Translations under genes and position numbers: made by a program
Notes under the pieces: generated by a model
The model's database searches: none
Told to the model about the DNA's origin: nothing
The model's input: the letters and a program-made list of their open reading frames with translations, nothing else
Part shown: piece after piece, positions 31,133 to 40,017 of the stretch
How positions within the stretch are numbered: position 1 is the first letter of the stretch
Layout of the letters: every line of letters starts with the position of its first letter
Assembly (NCBI GenBank): GCA_040220415.1
Contig: JAVJUV010000010.1
Coordinates: 1 to 64,000 of the forward strand
Reading direction: 5' to 3'
From: JAVJUV01 sp040220415
GTDB lineage: Bacteria > Pseudomonadota > Alphaproteobacteria > Rhodobacterales > Rhodobacteraceae
DNA length: 64,000 nucleotides

Positions 31133-32932
31133 ATGGGAACACCGCCGAAATCCTGGGCTGAAGTGGCGCGGACGCTTGTAGCTGTCGCCGCGGGTCGGCA
31201 TCCGGCCGATCGCGTCATCCGGAATTGCAGACTGGTCAATGTGCAATCACGCGAAATCCTGAAGGGTTGGGACGTTGCGATCAGTCAGGGCCGTTTTGCC
31301 TATGTCGGCCCGGACGCCTCGCATTGTATCGGGTCCGAGACCGAACTTACGCAGGGGGAGGATCGGTATCTGATCCCGGGGCTTTGCGACGGTCACATGC
31401 ACATCGAGTCCGGCATGTTGACACCCGCAGAGTTTGCAGCCGCCGTCATTCCTCACGGAACGACGACGATGTTCACCGATCCGCACGAGATCGCAAATGT
31501 GCTTGGTCTGCGCGGCGTAAGATTGATGCATGATGAGGCACTTCTGCAGCCCATCAACATCTACACACAGATGCCTTCCTGTGCGCCATCGGCACCTGGA
31601 CTCGAGACCACCGGTTTCGAGATCACTGCCGATAATGTTGCCGAGGCTATGTCGTGGCCAGGAATAATCGGTCTGGGCGAGATGATGAATTTCCCCGGGG
31701 TTATCAACGGTGACGCCAAGATGCTGGCCGAGATCGCAGCTACGCAAAATGCCGGAAAGACAGTCGGAGGCCACTACGCAAGTCCTGACAGAGGCATTCC
31801 CTTCCATGCCTATGCCGCCGGCGGTCCGGCAGATGACCACGAAGGCACCGCCGAAGCCGATGCGATTGCGCTTGTCCGGCAGGGAATGCGGTCGATGCTG
31901 CGGTTGGGATCGGCATGGTATGATGTCGAAAGCCAGATCACCGCAGTAACGGAAAAGGGGCTCGATGCCCGGAATTTCATCCTCTGTACTGACGACTGCC
32001 ATTCCGGAACTCTTGTAAACGATGGGCACATGAACCGGGTCGTTCGCCATGCCATTGAATGTGGCTGCGATCCGCTTGTGGCGTTGCAGATGGCCACCAT
32101 AAACACCGCGACGCACTTCGGATTGGAGCGTGAGCTTGGCAGCATTGCGCCGGGACGCCGGGCCGATGCAGTGCTGACGTCTGATCTCAGGGCATTGCCC
32201 GTTGAGCTTGTCATTGCTGGTGGGGAAACGATCGCGAGGAATGGCGAGATCTGCGTCGAGTGTCCCCACTTGGACTGGCCTGCGGATACCCGTTCCACAG
32301 TTCATCTGGGCAAAACCCTGTCGGGAAAGGATTTTGCGATCCATGCACCCGAAGGCCGCAACGCGGTCACGGCCCGGGTCATTGGCGTGGTCGAAAACCA
32401 GGCGCCGACCGAGTCACTGACCGCCGAGTTGCCGGTCATCGACGGTCTTGTCCAGGGTGATGGCGGTGTGTGTCAGATTGCCCTCGTCGAGCGGCATCGA
32501 GCAACCGGGGATGTGGTGAACGGGTTTGTGAAGGGCTTCGGTTATGAGGGGCGTATGGCCATCGCTTCCACTGTCGCACATGACAGTCATCATATGATCG
32601 TCGTGGGGACGGATCGGGACATGATGGCTGCCGCATGCAACCGTCTCGGTGAGGTGGGCGGCGGCGTGACGGTCTGGAAAGATGGGAAAGAGATCGCCCT
32701 TGTCGAATTGCCGATTGCCGGCCTGATGTCAGACAGGCCTGCGCGTGAAGTTGCGGCCAAGGCACAAGAAATGGTGGAGGCGATGGTGGAATGCGGTTGC
32801 AGGCTAAACAACGCCTACATGCAGCATTCTTTGTTGGCGCTGGTGGTGATCCCTTCTCTTCGGATTTCCGATCTGGGTCTCGTCGATGTTGAGCGTTTTG
32901 AGCTGACGGAATTGTTCGAGGATTCGCGATGA
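31133..32932 (+). CDS. ade: Adenine deaminase
   Basis: A metal-dependent amidohydrolase converting adenine to hypoxanthine and ammonia. The TIM-barrel metal motif GLCDGHMHIESGMLTP, the PHGTTTMFTDPHEIANVLG segment, a DDCHSGTL metal loop and the C-terminal adenine-deaminase domain (SHHMIVVGT, NRLGEVGGGVTV) are all typical. About 599 residues from ATG 31133; the frame is open to ATG 31049, and neither start has a good ribosome site. Coupled by ATGA to amn. Confidence 0.95.
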   Translation: MGTPPKSWAEVARTLVAVAAGRHPADRVIRNCRLVNVQSREILKGWDVAISQGRFAYVGPDASHCIGSETELTQGEDRYLIPGLCDGHMHIESGMLTPAEFAAAVIPHGTTTMFTDPHEIANVLGLRGVRLMHDEALLQPINIYTQMPSCAPSAPGLETTGFEITADNVAEAMSWPGIIGLGEMMNFPGVINGDAKMLAEIAATQNAGKTVGGHYASPDRGIPFHAYAAGGPADDHEGTAEADAIALVRQGMRSMLRLGSAWYDVESQITAVTEKGLDARNFILCTDDCHSGTLVNDGHMNRVVRHAIECGCDPLVALQMATINTATHFGLERELGSIAPGRRADAVLTSDLRALPVELVIAGGETIARNGEICVECPHLDWPADTRSTVHLGKTLSGKDFAIHAPEGRNAVTARVIGVVENQAPTESLTAELPVIDGLVQGDGGVCQIALVERHRATGDVVNGFVKGFGYEGRMAIASTVAHDSHHMIVVGTDRDMMAAACNRLGEVGGGVTVWKDGKEIALVELPIAGLMSDRPAREVAAKAQEMVEAMVECGCRLNNAYMQHSLLALVVIPSLRISDLGLVDVERFELTELFEDSR

Positions 32933-34410
32933 CAGCCACCGCCCGACTGACCATCCATTCCCCCGATGTGCCCGATCATGAAACGTTCTCGGACCCGGAT
33001 GCAGCGGTGCAGCGGCTGATCGAGCTTTACGACACCGCCGCGAAGTATCTTTGCGATGCGTTCTCCGAGGTCCTGTCCTCGGGGATGCCAAAGAACAGAT
33101 TCCGCGCGTTCTATCCCGAGATCCGCCTGACAACGACCACCTACTCGTCCACGGACACACGGCTGAGCTTTGGTCATGTGGCCGAACCAGGCCGATACTC
33201 GAGCACCGTAACCAGGCCGCGCCTTTTTGCGAATTACCTGCACCAGCAGATCGGTTTGCTGGTCAAGAACCACGGCATGCCTGTGCAGATAGGTGTTTCC
33301 CGGACTCCGATGCCGGTGCATTTCGCCGTTGCCAATGACGCGACCCTCACGGTGCCGCAGGAAGGCGCAATGGAGTTCACACTGCGCGACATTTTCGACG
33401 TCCCCGACTTGTCGACAATGCACGACGATATCGTGAACGGGTATGGCTTCACCCATTCCGACGGCTCGCATCCCCTGGCGCCGTTTACGGCTCAACGAGT
33501 TGACTATTCGCTCGCCAGGCTCAGTCACTACATGGCGACGGATCCGTCACATTTCCAGAACCATGTCCTGTTCACGAACTACCAGTTCTACGTTGAAGAG
33601 TTCGAGTCCTTCGCCCGAAGAATGCTGGCCGATCCTGCAAGTGGGTACGTGTCGTTCGTCGGTCCCGGAAACGCCGAGATCAGTGCCCCGGATGCGTCCA
33701 TGCCTATCTTGGCAAAACTTCCGCAGATGCCGACGTATCATCTGAAAAGGCCGAACGGTGCGGGCATTACCTTGGTTAACATTGGTGTCGGTCCGTCCAA
33801 TGCAAAGACGGCCACGGACCACATTGCGGTGCTTCGTCCACATGCCTGGCTTATGGTTGGGCATTGTGCCGGGCTTCGCAATTCGCAGCGATTGGGAGAT
33901 TTCGTTCTGGCTCACGGCTATCTGCGAGAAGATCACGTTCTGGATGACGATCTTCCTGTCTGGATGCCCATTCCAGCGCTGGCCGAGATACAGGTGGCTC
34001 TTGAGGAAGCCGTGGCGGACATCACCGAGTATGAAGGCTACGAACTCAAGCGTATCATGCGCACTGGTACGGTCGCCACGATTGACAACCGGAATTGGGA
34101 ACTTCGCGATCAGTCCGGACCGGTGCAGCGGCTTTCCCAGTCGCGGGCAATCGCGCTGGACATGGAGTCAGCCACGATCGCGGCAAACGGCTTTCGCTTC
34201 CGGGTTCCTTACGGAACTCTTCTATGTGTTTCGGATAAGCCGCTTCATGGAGAGTTGAAACTGCCCGGGATGGCTTCGGAGTTCTATCGCACGCAGGTCT
34301 CTCGACACCTGCTGATCGGAATCCGAGCGATGGAGAAAATCCGCGAGATGCCGCTGGAAAGAATTCATTCCCGGAAGCTGCGAAGCTTCGAGGAAACGGC
34401 GTTTCTTTGA
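32929..34410 (+). CDS. amn: AMP nucleosidase
   Basis: A 493-residue AMP nucleosidase, hydrolysing AMP to adenine and ribose-5-phosphate. The N-terminal Amn domain (RFRAFYPEIRLTTTTYSST) is followed by a nucleoside-phosphorylase fold domain (LMVGHCAGLRNSQRLGDFVL; ALDMESATIAANGFRF with the purine-site Glu). It overlaps ade by 4 bases. Together ade and amn route AMP to hypoxanthine via free adenine. Confidence 0.96.
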   Translation: MTATARLTIHSPDVPDHETFSDPDAAVQRLIELYDTAAKYLCDAFSEVLSSGMPKNRFRAFYPEIRLTTTTYSSTDTRLSFGHVAEPGRYSSTVTRPRLFANYLHQQIGLLVKNHGMPVQIGVSRTPMPVHFAVANDATLTVPQEGAMEFTLRDIFDVPDLSTMHDDIVNGYGFTHSDGSHPLAPFTAQRVDYSLARLSHYMATDPSHFQNHVLFTNYQFYVEEFESFARRMLADPASGYVSFVGPGNAEISAPDASMPILAKLPQMPTYHLKRPNGAGITLVNIGVGPSNAKTATDHIAVLRPHAWLMVGHCAGLRNSQRLGDFVLAHGYLREDHVLDDDLPVWMPIPALAEIQVALEEAVADITEYEGYELKRIMRTGTVATIDNRNWELRDQSGPVQRLSQSRAIALDMESATIAANGFRFRVPYGTLLCVSDKPLHGELKLPGMASEFYRTQVSRHLLIGIRAMEKIREMPLERIHSRKLRSFEETAFL

Positions 34411-34614
34411 TGGCGTAGTGCCCGACATGACCCGCAAAATCAGGGAGAATCGTTGCTGTCCATGCGGAAGCCCCGCCAATTTCACGGCAAAGAATAATAC
34501 TCGATTTCCCCGGAAAAGTCGCTTCTGCGGGGGATGAACCCCGGATTTTCGCTGAAATTGGCCGAAATTCGCCCACGAAATGCGCCAAAGCCTTTGTTTC
34601 GTGGCCACTAATCG

Positions 34615-34643
34615 TTGTGTAACGGCGCCATATCCAGTTAAAT
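34615..34643 (+). promoter_or_regulatory. Promoter of the HU gene
   Basis: TTGTGT (34615-34620), a 17-base spacer and TTAAAT (34638-34643), 47 bases before the HU start. The surrounding 279 bases (34411-34689) hold no gene; a weak GGGG-ATGA-CCCC hairpin near 34530 may end ade-amn. Confidence 0.5.
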
Positions 34644-34689
34644 TACACCAATGAGCCACAATAACGGGGCCAGAACGAGGAGATTCAAC

Positions 34690-34977
34690 ATGGCAAAACC
34701 GATGACCAAAACCCAGCTTGTCGCCGCTCTGGCCGAGAAGATGGACAGCGACAAGAAGTCGGCGGGGGCTGCACTGGACGCGATCACTGCGATCATCACC
34801 GACGAAGTGTCCAGCGGCGGTGCCGTTACCCTGCCGGGCGTAGGCAAGATCTACTGCCGCGAGCGTCCGGCGCGCATGGTGCGTAATCCCGCCACCGGCG
34901 AGCAGATCCACAAGGATGCAGACAAGGTCGTCAAGATGACTATTGCGAAAGCGCTGAAAGACAGCGTGAACGACTGA
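34690..34977 (+). CDS. hup: HU-family DNA-binding protein
   Basis: A 95-residue HU/IHF-fold protein: KTQLVAALAEKMDSDKKSAG dimer helices, GGAVTLPGVGKIYCRERPAR and the DNA-embracing arm RMVRNPATGEQIH. HU compacts and bends DNA. Length and arm (NPATGE) indicate HU rather than IHF. ATG 34690 follows GAGGAG; the upstream extension to 34651 is not used. A good terminator follows. Confidence 0.95.
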   Translation: MAKPMTKTQLVAALAEKMDSDKKSAGAALDAITAIITDEVSSGGAVTLPGVGKIYCRERPARMVRNPATGEQIHKDADKVVKMTIAKALKDSVND

Positions 34978-34998
34978 TGTTTTCGCAAACGTCTGGCG

Positions 34999-35026
34999 AG
35001 GCCGCCTTTGGGCGGCCTTTTTCTTT
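34999..35026 (+). terminator. Terminator of the HU gene
   Basis: AGGCCGCC-TTTG-GGCGGCCT (34999-35018) followed by TTTTTCTTTTT. Confidence 0.93.
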
Positions 35027-35253
35027 TTCAGGCATCACGGGGGTCGGTTGCGTCGACGTTTGCGGTCGACACGTTTCGGCTTTGCGGGCATCCAATCGTT
35101 ACTTCTAACGAGGTGTGGAACAAGCGTCCGAGGATGCGGGCACGGCCGTTGCCAAGGCTGGTTCCTCAATACTCTTGGAGCGGAAATCTGAAGTCACTAC
35201 TGGTTCTGTTGTGAACGGCCTGCTAGTCGATGCCGAAGTGCACTGGAGCAATA

Positions 35254-36120
35254 ATGGATATCAGGGCAGTTCTGGGAGGGCTGGCTTTCGCCTTCATGTG
35301 GTCATCGGCCTTCACTTCGGCCCGAATTCTGGTGACCAATGCGCCGCCTTTGACGGTTTCGGCCATCAGGTTTTTGATCGCGGGAACAATCGTGCTGTTG
35401 CTCGCCAGAATGACAGGACAGTCGTTGCGCCTGACCCGATCGCAATGGCGACTGACCGTTGTATTCGGGATCTGCCAGAACGCGCTCTATCTGGGACTGA
35501 ACTTCGTTGCCATGCAGTGGGTCGAGGCATCCCTGGCCGCCATTATCGCGGCTTCTCTGCCGCTATGGGTGGGCCTATCGGGCTGGTTGATCTGGGGTGA
35601 AAAAGTTCCTCCGCTGGGCGTGATCGGGTTATTTGCGGGGATTGCCGGCGTGGCGCTGATAATGGGGACAAGGTTGAACGCCGGGGTCGACCCCCTCGGC
35701 GTGCTATTATGTGTTCTTGGCGCACTGGCATTGACGTTCGCGACGCTGTCGGTTCGGGGCGCATCGTCTGGCGGCAACATTCTGACAGTAATCGGATTTC
35801 AGATGCTGGTCGGCTCTGCGGTGCTTTGGATTCCGGCCTTGGCTTTGGAGACATGGCACGTTTCTTGGTCAGTGCAGGTGGCCGCCGCATTTCTCTACAC
35901 CATTTTCGTACCAGGCATTCTGGCCACGATTCTCTGGTTCTGGCTTGTTCGAAGAATCGGCGCCACGCGGGCAGCCACATTTCACTTCCTTAATCCATTC
36001 TTGGGCGTCGCTATCGCCGCCGTTCTCCTGGGTGAAGCTCTTGGGCCCCTCGACATAGTCGGTGTGACGGTCATCACGGTCGGTATTCTGGCGGTTCAGC
36101 TTTCAAAGGTGCGCGTCTGA
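35254..36120 (+). CDS. EamA/DMT-family transporter
   Basis: A 288-residue membrane protein with ten helices in two EamA repeats (about 4-137 and 150-283): FAFMWSSAFTSARILV and APPLTVSAIRFLIAG at the start, ASLAAIIAASLPLWVGL in the first repeat, and GATRAATFHFLNPFLGVAIA in the second. A metabolite exporter of unknown substrate. I chose ATG 35254, 6 bases after GGAG, over 35230. Not closely similar to the DMT transporter at 20.3 kb. Confidence 0.9.
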   Translation: MDIRAVLGGLAFAFMWSSAFTSARILVTNAPPLTVSAIRFLIAGTIVLLLARMTGQSLRLTRSQWRLTVVFGICQNALYLGLNFVAMQWVEASLAAIIAASLPLWVGLSGWLIWGEKVPPLGVIGLFAGIAGVALIMGTRLNAGVDPLGVLLCVLGALALTFATLSVRGASSGGNILTVIGFQMLVGSAVLWIPALALETWHVSWSVQVAAAFLYTIFVPGILATILWFWLVRRIGATRAATFHFLNPFLGVAIAAVLLGEALGPLDIVGVTVITVGILAVQLSKVRV

Positions 36121-36187
36121 CGTCCTTGTGATCCAGCGTTTGCTACTTTTGGATGACAGACGCCTTATGCGCCCGACATAAGTCTGC

Positions 36188-36901
36188 ATGGAATTGATCC
36201 TTGGATATGTTGCCGGTCTGCTGACGCTGATTAACCCGTGCGTCCTGCCGATACTGCCAATTGTCCTCGCGACATCGCTGCAAGCCAGTCGAGGCGGGCC
36301 AATGGCGCTGGCGGGGGGCATGAGTGTCTCGTTCGTTGCATTGGGATTGCTCGTTGCAACTTCGGGACGGGCTCTTGGCATCACCGAAGAGTCCGTATCG
36401 AACGCCGCTGCCGTGCTCATGATCATATTCGGGGCGGTTCTGCTTGTTCCCCGGTTTTCTGCGGTTTTCGCGACGGCCACGAACGCCCTGTCCGCACGGG
36501 CAGACAATGCGGTCGACGATTTGCCGCAGGACGGTTTGGGTGGCCAGTTTGTTGGAGGCATGCTTCTGGGAGCAGTCTGGAGCCCATGCATCGGCCCAAC
36601 CCTAGGTGGTGCCATTGGCCTTGCGAGTCAGGGAGGCAGCGTGCTGGCTGCCGGTGCGATCATGGTGTCCTTTGCTTTGGGCGTGTCGACGGTCGTGCTT
36701 GCCCTTGCTTACGGTGCGCAAGGTGCCATTCGCCGCCGCCAGAGTCTGTTGCGGCGTATGACGGAATTTAGCCGGCCTGCGATGGGTGTGGTTTTCGTGA
36801 CCGTGGGTTTGGCAATTCTGTTCAAGCTGCACCATGCGGTCGAGGTCTGGGCGCTCGATAACCTGCCCGACTGGTTCACAATGCTTTCTGTTTCGATTTG
36901 A
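36188..36901 (+). CDS. CcdA/DsbD-like thiol-electron transporter
   Basis: A 237-residue membrane protein with six helices in the CcdA/DsbD pattern. The two redox cysteines are placed as in the family: INPCVLPILP (Cys18) in the first helix and VWSPCIGPTLG (Cys134) in the fourth. It carries reducing equivalents from cytoplasmic thioredoxin across the inner membrane. The thioredoxin-like gene that follows after 11 bases is the likely periplasmic acceptor. Confidence 0.88.
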   Translation: MELILGYVAGLLTLINPCVLPILPIVLATSLQASRGGPMALAGGMSVSFVALGLLVATSGRALGITEESVSNAAAVLMIIFGAVLLVPRFSAVFATATNALSARADNAVDDLPQDGLGGQFVGGMLLGAVWSPCIGPTLGGAIGLASQGGSVLAAGAIMVSFALGVSTVVLALAYGAQGAIRRRQSLLRRMTEFSRPAMGVVFVTVGLAILFKLHHAVEVWALDNLPDWFTMLSVSI

Positions 36902-36912
36902 AGGAGTTCGTA

Positions 36913-37323
36913 ATGCATCGCCGTTCGTTTATTGCAGGTTCAACTGCATTTCTGATTACCTCGCCTGCTTTTGCGGCCATCGGCATGCCCTACCGCAAGG
37001 GGCTGGTCGAAGGGGAACTTGCCGCAGGGAAGACTGTGTTCATCGACTTCTACACCGACTGGTGCACAACCTGTCGGGCGCAGGGAATTGTAATTGGTGA
37101 TCTGCTTGACCAAAACCCGGCCTACGAGCAGAGCATCAGTTTCATTAAGGTCGATTGGGACAAACACGCCCAGTCCGACCTGGCAATCCGCCTGAACATT
37201 CCTCGACGCTCTACTTTGGTGGTGCTGAAGGGCGACAAGGAACTAGGAAGAATTGTCGCGGGCACACGACAAAAGGACATCAAAGCGCTTCTGGACACAG
37301 CCCTTGCCGCCGCGACCGCTTAG
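36913..37323 (+). CDS. Exported thioredoxin-like protein
   Basis: A 136-residue protein with a signal sequence (MHRRSFIAGSTAFLITSPAF; the RR is of Tat type) and a thioredoxin fold with DWCTTCRA (Cys51, Cys54), as in the DsbD C-terminal domain, and the cis-Pro in IPRRSTLVVLKG. It should act in the periplasm, reduced by the CcdA-like protein upstream, to reduce apocytochromes, methionine sulfoxide reductases or similar. ATG 36913 follows AAGGAG. Its stop interlocks with that of the MFS gene. Confidence 0.88.
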   Translation: MHRRSFIAGSTAFLITSPAFAAIGMPYRKGLVEGELAAGKTVFIDFYTDWCTTCRAQGIVIGDLLDQNPAYEQSISFIKVDWDKHAQSDLAIRLNIPRRSTLVVLKGDKELGRIVAGTRQKDIKALLDTALAAATA

Positions 37324-38447
37324 CGGGGGGCAAGCTGGCGACAAAGAAGCAATGTCACCAATATCGGCGGGATGAAGGCGGCGAAGGCGGCGCGCAGGCC
37401 GGCCGTTTCAGCGATCCAGCCCATGGCCAGCGGGGCGACAAGCATGACGACGCCCGTCAGAAAGATCACCGCCGATACGCTTTCCGCCGCCGGCCGTGTT
37501 CCCAGACGTGCCGCGGCACTGATCATCAGCGGAAACAGCACCGACGAACCGATGCCGATCATTGCATAGCCTGTGAGCGCCATTGCGACACTGGTGGATG
37601 CAACCACCAGGATCGCGCCAATAAGTGAAACGAGGCCGAGCGAGAACGACACCCGCACAGGCCCGAAACGCTCGGTCCAAGGGTCCGCCGCCATCCGTCC
37701 GATCGTCATTGTGATCAGAAAAGCCGGCAGGGTAAGAGTGTCGACCCAGTCCGGTGCGGCAAAGGTATCGCGCATGAAGATCACCGAGAAATTCTGTGTT
37801 CCGATCTGAGACACGCCTCCTGAAAGACCGAACAGCATCAGCAAAACGGTCCGTCGCGAAGGAAGGGCGATGGCCGGTCGTGGCGCCCGCTTGCTGACGG
37901 CTTCGGTGCCGGAAGGCATCGCGGCCATAATCATCAAACTCATCAAGAGAACCGGCGGAACGAACGCCATCAGATGCCATCCGGCTGGAACACCCCATCC
38001 TCGCGCGCCAACGCCTACAAGTGATGCCGCCAGCATCCCGGCACTCCACACCCCGTGGCAACGGTTCATGACCCGCCGCCCAATCTCTGTCTCGACGCGG
38101 TCCGCTTCAACGTTCATTGCGACGTTCACAAGGGAAAAGGTAACGCCCATCAGAAGCAGGAAGGCGAAGAGAAGCGGCAGCGTAGGCGCAAACGCCGCCA
38201 AAGCCGAAAAGACTGCCAGTCCGGGCAATCCAATGACGAGGATCGGCTTCACACCAACGGCTTGCACAAGGTGGCCTGCGGCCAGATTGCTGAGCAATCC
38301 GCCTATTGAAGCTACGGTCAGCGCAACCCCCAGCATCCCTTCGGACATCTGCAAGTTCTGTTGGATATCGGGAATGCGCGTGAAGATGCCGCCCCCTGCC
38401 AAGGCGTGGACAATGAACACGAGAAGGATGCTATGACTTCGATTCAC
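37320..38447 (-). CDS. MFS transporter
   Basis: A 375-residue, 12-span transporter of the major facilitator superfamily. Visible are GIFTRIPDIQQNLQMSEGML in the first loop, and an inter-half loop around residues 180-200 (GTEAVSKRAPRPAI). It is an FucP/YbjJ-like type by its short length. Substrate unknown. Stands alone between convergent genes; the 224 bases before aroC contain no gene. Confidence 0.88.
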   Translation of the reverse strand: MNRSHSILLVFIVHALAGGGIFTRIPDIQQNLQMSEGMLGVALTVASIGGLLSNLAAGHLVQAVGVKPILVIGLPGLAVFSALAAFAPTLPLLFAFLLLMGVTFSLVNVAMNVEADRVETEIGRRVMNRCHGVWSAGMLAASLVGVGARGWGVPAGWHLMAFVPPVLLMSLMIMAAMPSGTEAVSKRAPRPAIALPSRRTVLLMLFGLSGGVSQIGTQNFSVIFMRDTFAAPDWVDTLTLPAFLITMTIGRMAADPWTERFGPVRVSFSLGLVSLIGAILVVASTSVAMALTGYAMIGIGSSVLFPLMISAAARLGTRPAAESVSAVIFLTGVVMLVAPLAMGWIAETAGLRAAFAAFIPPILVTLLLCRQLAPR

Positions 38448-38671
38448 CTTGGGATCATCGGGTTGAACGTGGCGGTTTGCGACGGGAATTTGTTTGGTAT
38501 CAGTACATTTGGGAAACGGTCTTCAGAAGTTGCCCCGCAATCTGTTCCAGATGCGCGCCGTTTGACGCAATCAACTCCTACACCAACGATGCGCATCCCG
38601 CAGGTACGCTGCGGTGTCGGAGACTCTGGTACTCGGATCCACGAGGATAACGACAAGGAAATGATCGGACA

Positions 38672-39772
38672 TCAGCCGATCGGTCCGCGAACACCACCTG
38701 TCTGCCCTCGGTCCAGAAGCATATGATCCAAGATCACTGCTGCCGCCATGGCCTCGGCCACGGGCACCGCGCGAATGCCGACACAGGGATCGTGACGCCC
38801 CTTGGTCACGATTTCCGTGGCTTCTCCGGACTTATTGATTGTCTTGCGTGGCGTTAGGATCGAAGAAGTCGGCTTGACCGCAAAGCGGACAATAATCTCC
38901 TGTCCGGTCGAAATGCCGCCCAATATCCCTCCGGCGTGGTTGGAACTGAAGACGGGTCCATCCGGTCCCATACTGATCTCGTCCGCGTTTTCCTCGCCCC
39001 GCAGTCTCGCGGCCGCCATGCCTTCGCCGATCTCGACGCCTTTTACCGCGTTGATACTCATCATCGCCGCGGCCAGGTCGGTATCCAGCTTGGCATATAT
39101 GGGCGCACCAAGCCCTGGGGGGCAGCCCCTGATCGAGACTTCGATCGTCGCGCCAATCGACGAACCCGACTTCCGAAGGGTGTCCAGATACCCTGCCCAT
39201 TCCTCGGCTGAACGCGGGTCCGGCGTCCAGAATGGGTTGCGCTCGATCTCATCCCAGTCGAAGCGTGAACGATTGATCTCCTTCTCGCCCATGCCGACCA
39301 TGTAGCCTGTAATTTTCAATCCAGGCACTAACTGGTTAAGTGCGGCCCGGGCGATCCCGCCGGCTGCCACCCGCGCGGCGGTTTCCCTTGCTGAGGAGCG
39401 ACCGCCGCCCCGATGGTCCCGAATGCCGTACTTCTGCCAATAGGTAATATCGGCGTGGCCAGGGCGGAACTTCTCGGAAATATCGCCGTAGTCTTTCGAG
39501 CGCTGGTCCGTATTCCGGATCATCAACTGAATTGGGGTACCGGTTGACACACCTTCGAACACGCCAGAGAGAATTTCCACCTCGTCGGCCTCGCGGCGCT
39601 GGGTGGTGTACTTGTTCTGTCCCGGCTTCCGCTTGTCGAGCCAGACCTGCAGATCAGACTCGCCCACAGGTATGCCGGGCGGACAGCCATCGACTGTCGC
39701 ACCCAAGGCCGGTCCGTGGCTTTCGCCCCAGGTCGTCACACGGAAAACGTGCCCGTAACTGTTGAAACTCAT
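38672..39772 (-). CDS. aroC: Chorismate synthase
   Basis: A 366-residue FMN-dependent enzyme closing the shikimate pathway (EPSP to chorismate). All three signatures are present: GESHGPALGATVDGCPPG, GGGRSSARETAARVAAGG and the RHDPCVGIRAVPVAEAMAA region. ATG 39772 follows AAAGGAGCG. Divergent from the TPP riboswitch and thiBPQ. Confidence 0.98.
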   Translation of the reverse strand: MSFNSYGHVFRVTTWGESHGPALGATVDGCPPGIPVGESDLQVWLDKRKPGQNKYTTQRREADEVEILSGVFEGVSTGTPIQLMIRNTDQRSKDYGDISEKFRPGHADITYWQKYGIRDHRGGGRSSARETAARVAAGGIARAALNQLVPGLKITGYMVGMGEKEINRSRFDWDEIERNPFWTPDPRSAEEWAGYLDTLRKSGSSIGATIEVSIRGCPPGLGAPIYAKLDTDLAAAMMSINAVKGVEIGEGMAAARLRGEENADEISMGPDGPVFSSNHAGGILGGISTGQEIIVRFAVKPTSSILTPRKTINKSGEATEIVTKGRHDPCVGIRAVPVAEAMAAAVILDHMLLDRGQTGGVRGPIG

Positions 39773-39850
39773 TCCTGCGCTCCTTTCGCTTTCCTTAACG
39801 CCACAAAAGGTCAAGGAAAAGGACCAGAGACGTCCGTCCTGCCTTTGTCC

Positions 39851-39879
39851 TTGCCCTCGCGCAGTCCGCGAATTACCTA
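39851..39879 (+). promoter_or_regulatory. Promoter of the thiBPQ leader
   Basis: TTGCCC (39851-39856), a 17-base spacer and TACCTA (39874-39879) place the transcription start near 39886, exactly at the 5' edge of the TPP riboswitch. Confidence 0.5.
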
Positions 39880-39884
39880 GGGGC

Positions 39885-39970
39885 ATACCTCGGGGTGCCC
39901 TTGTGGGCTGAGATGCAAATCAGCGAACCCGTTGAACCTGAACCGGCTAATACCGGCGGAGGGAAGGTCG
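39885..39970 (+). ncRNA. TPP riboswitch (THI element)
   Basis: The conserved core is complete: CGGGGTGCC, then GGGCTGAGATG, ACCCGTTGAACCTGA, the variable arm CCGGCTAATACCGGCG and the closing GGAGGGAA. This aptamer binds thiamine diphosphate and shuts off gene expression. About 50 bases separate it from the thiB start, so it probably acts by hiding the ribosome site (GGAGTGAG). Confidence 0.97.
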
Positions 39971-40017
39971 AGATGCTCTCACCCGTATCCCCCGTCCGGC
40001 CAGACTTGGAGTGAGAT

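Noticed and set aside
38448..38671. Possible small gene between the MFS transporter and aroC
   Set aside because: Short frames here lack ribosome sites and protein-like composition; I see nothing supported in these 224 bases.
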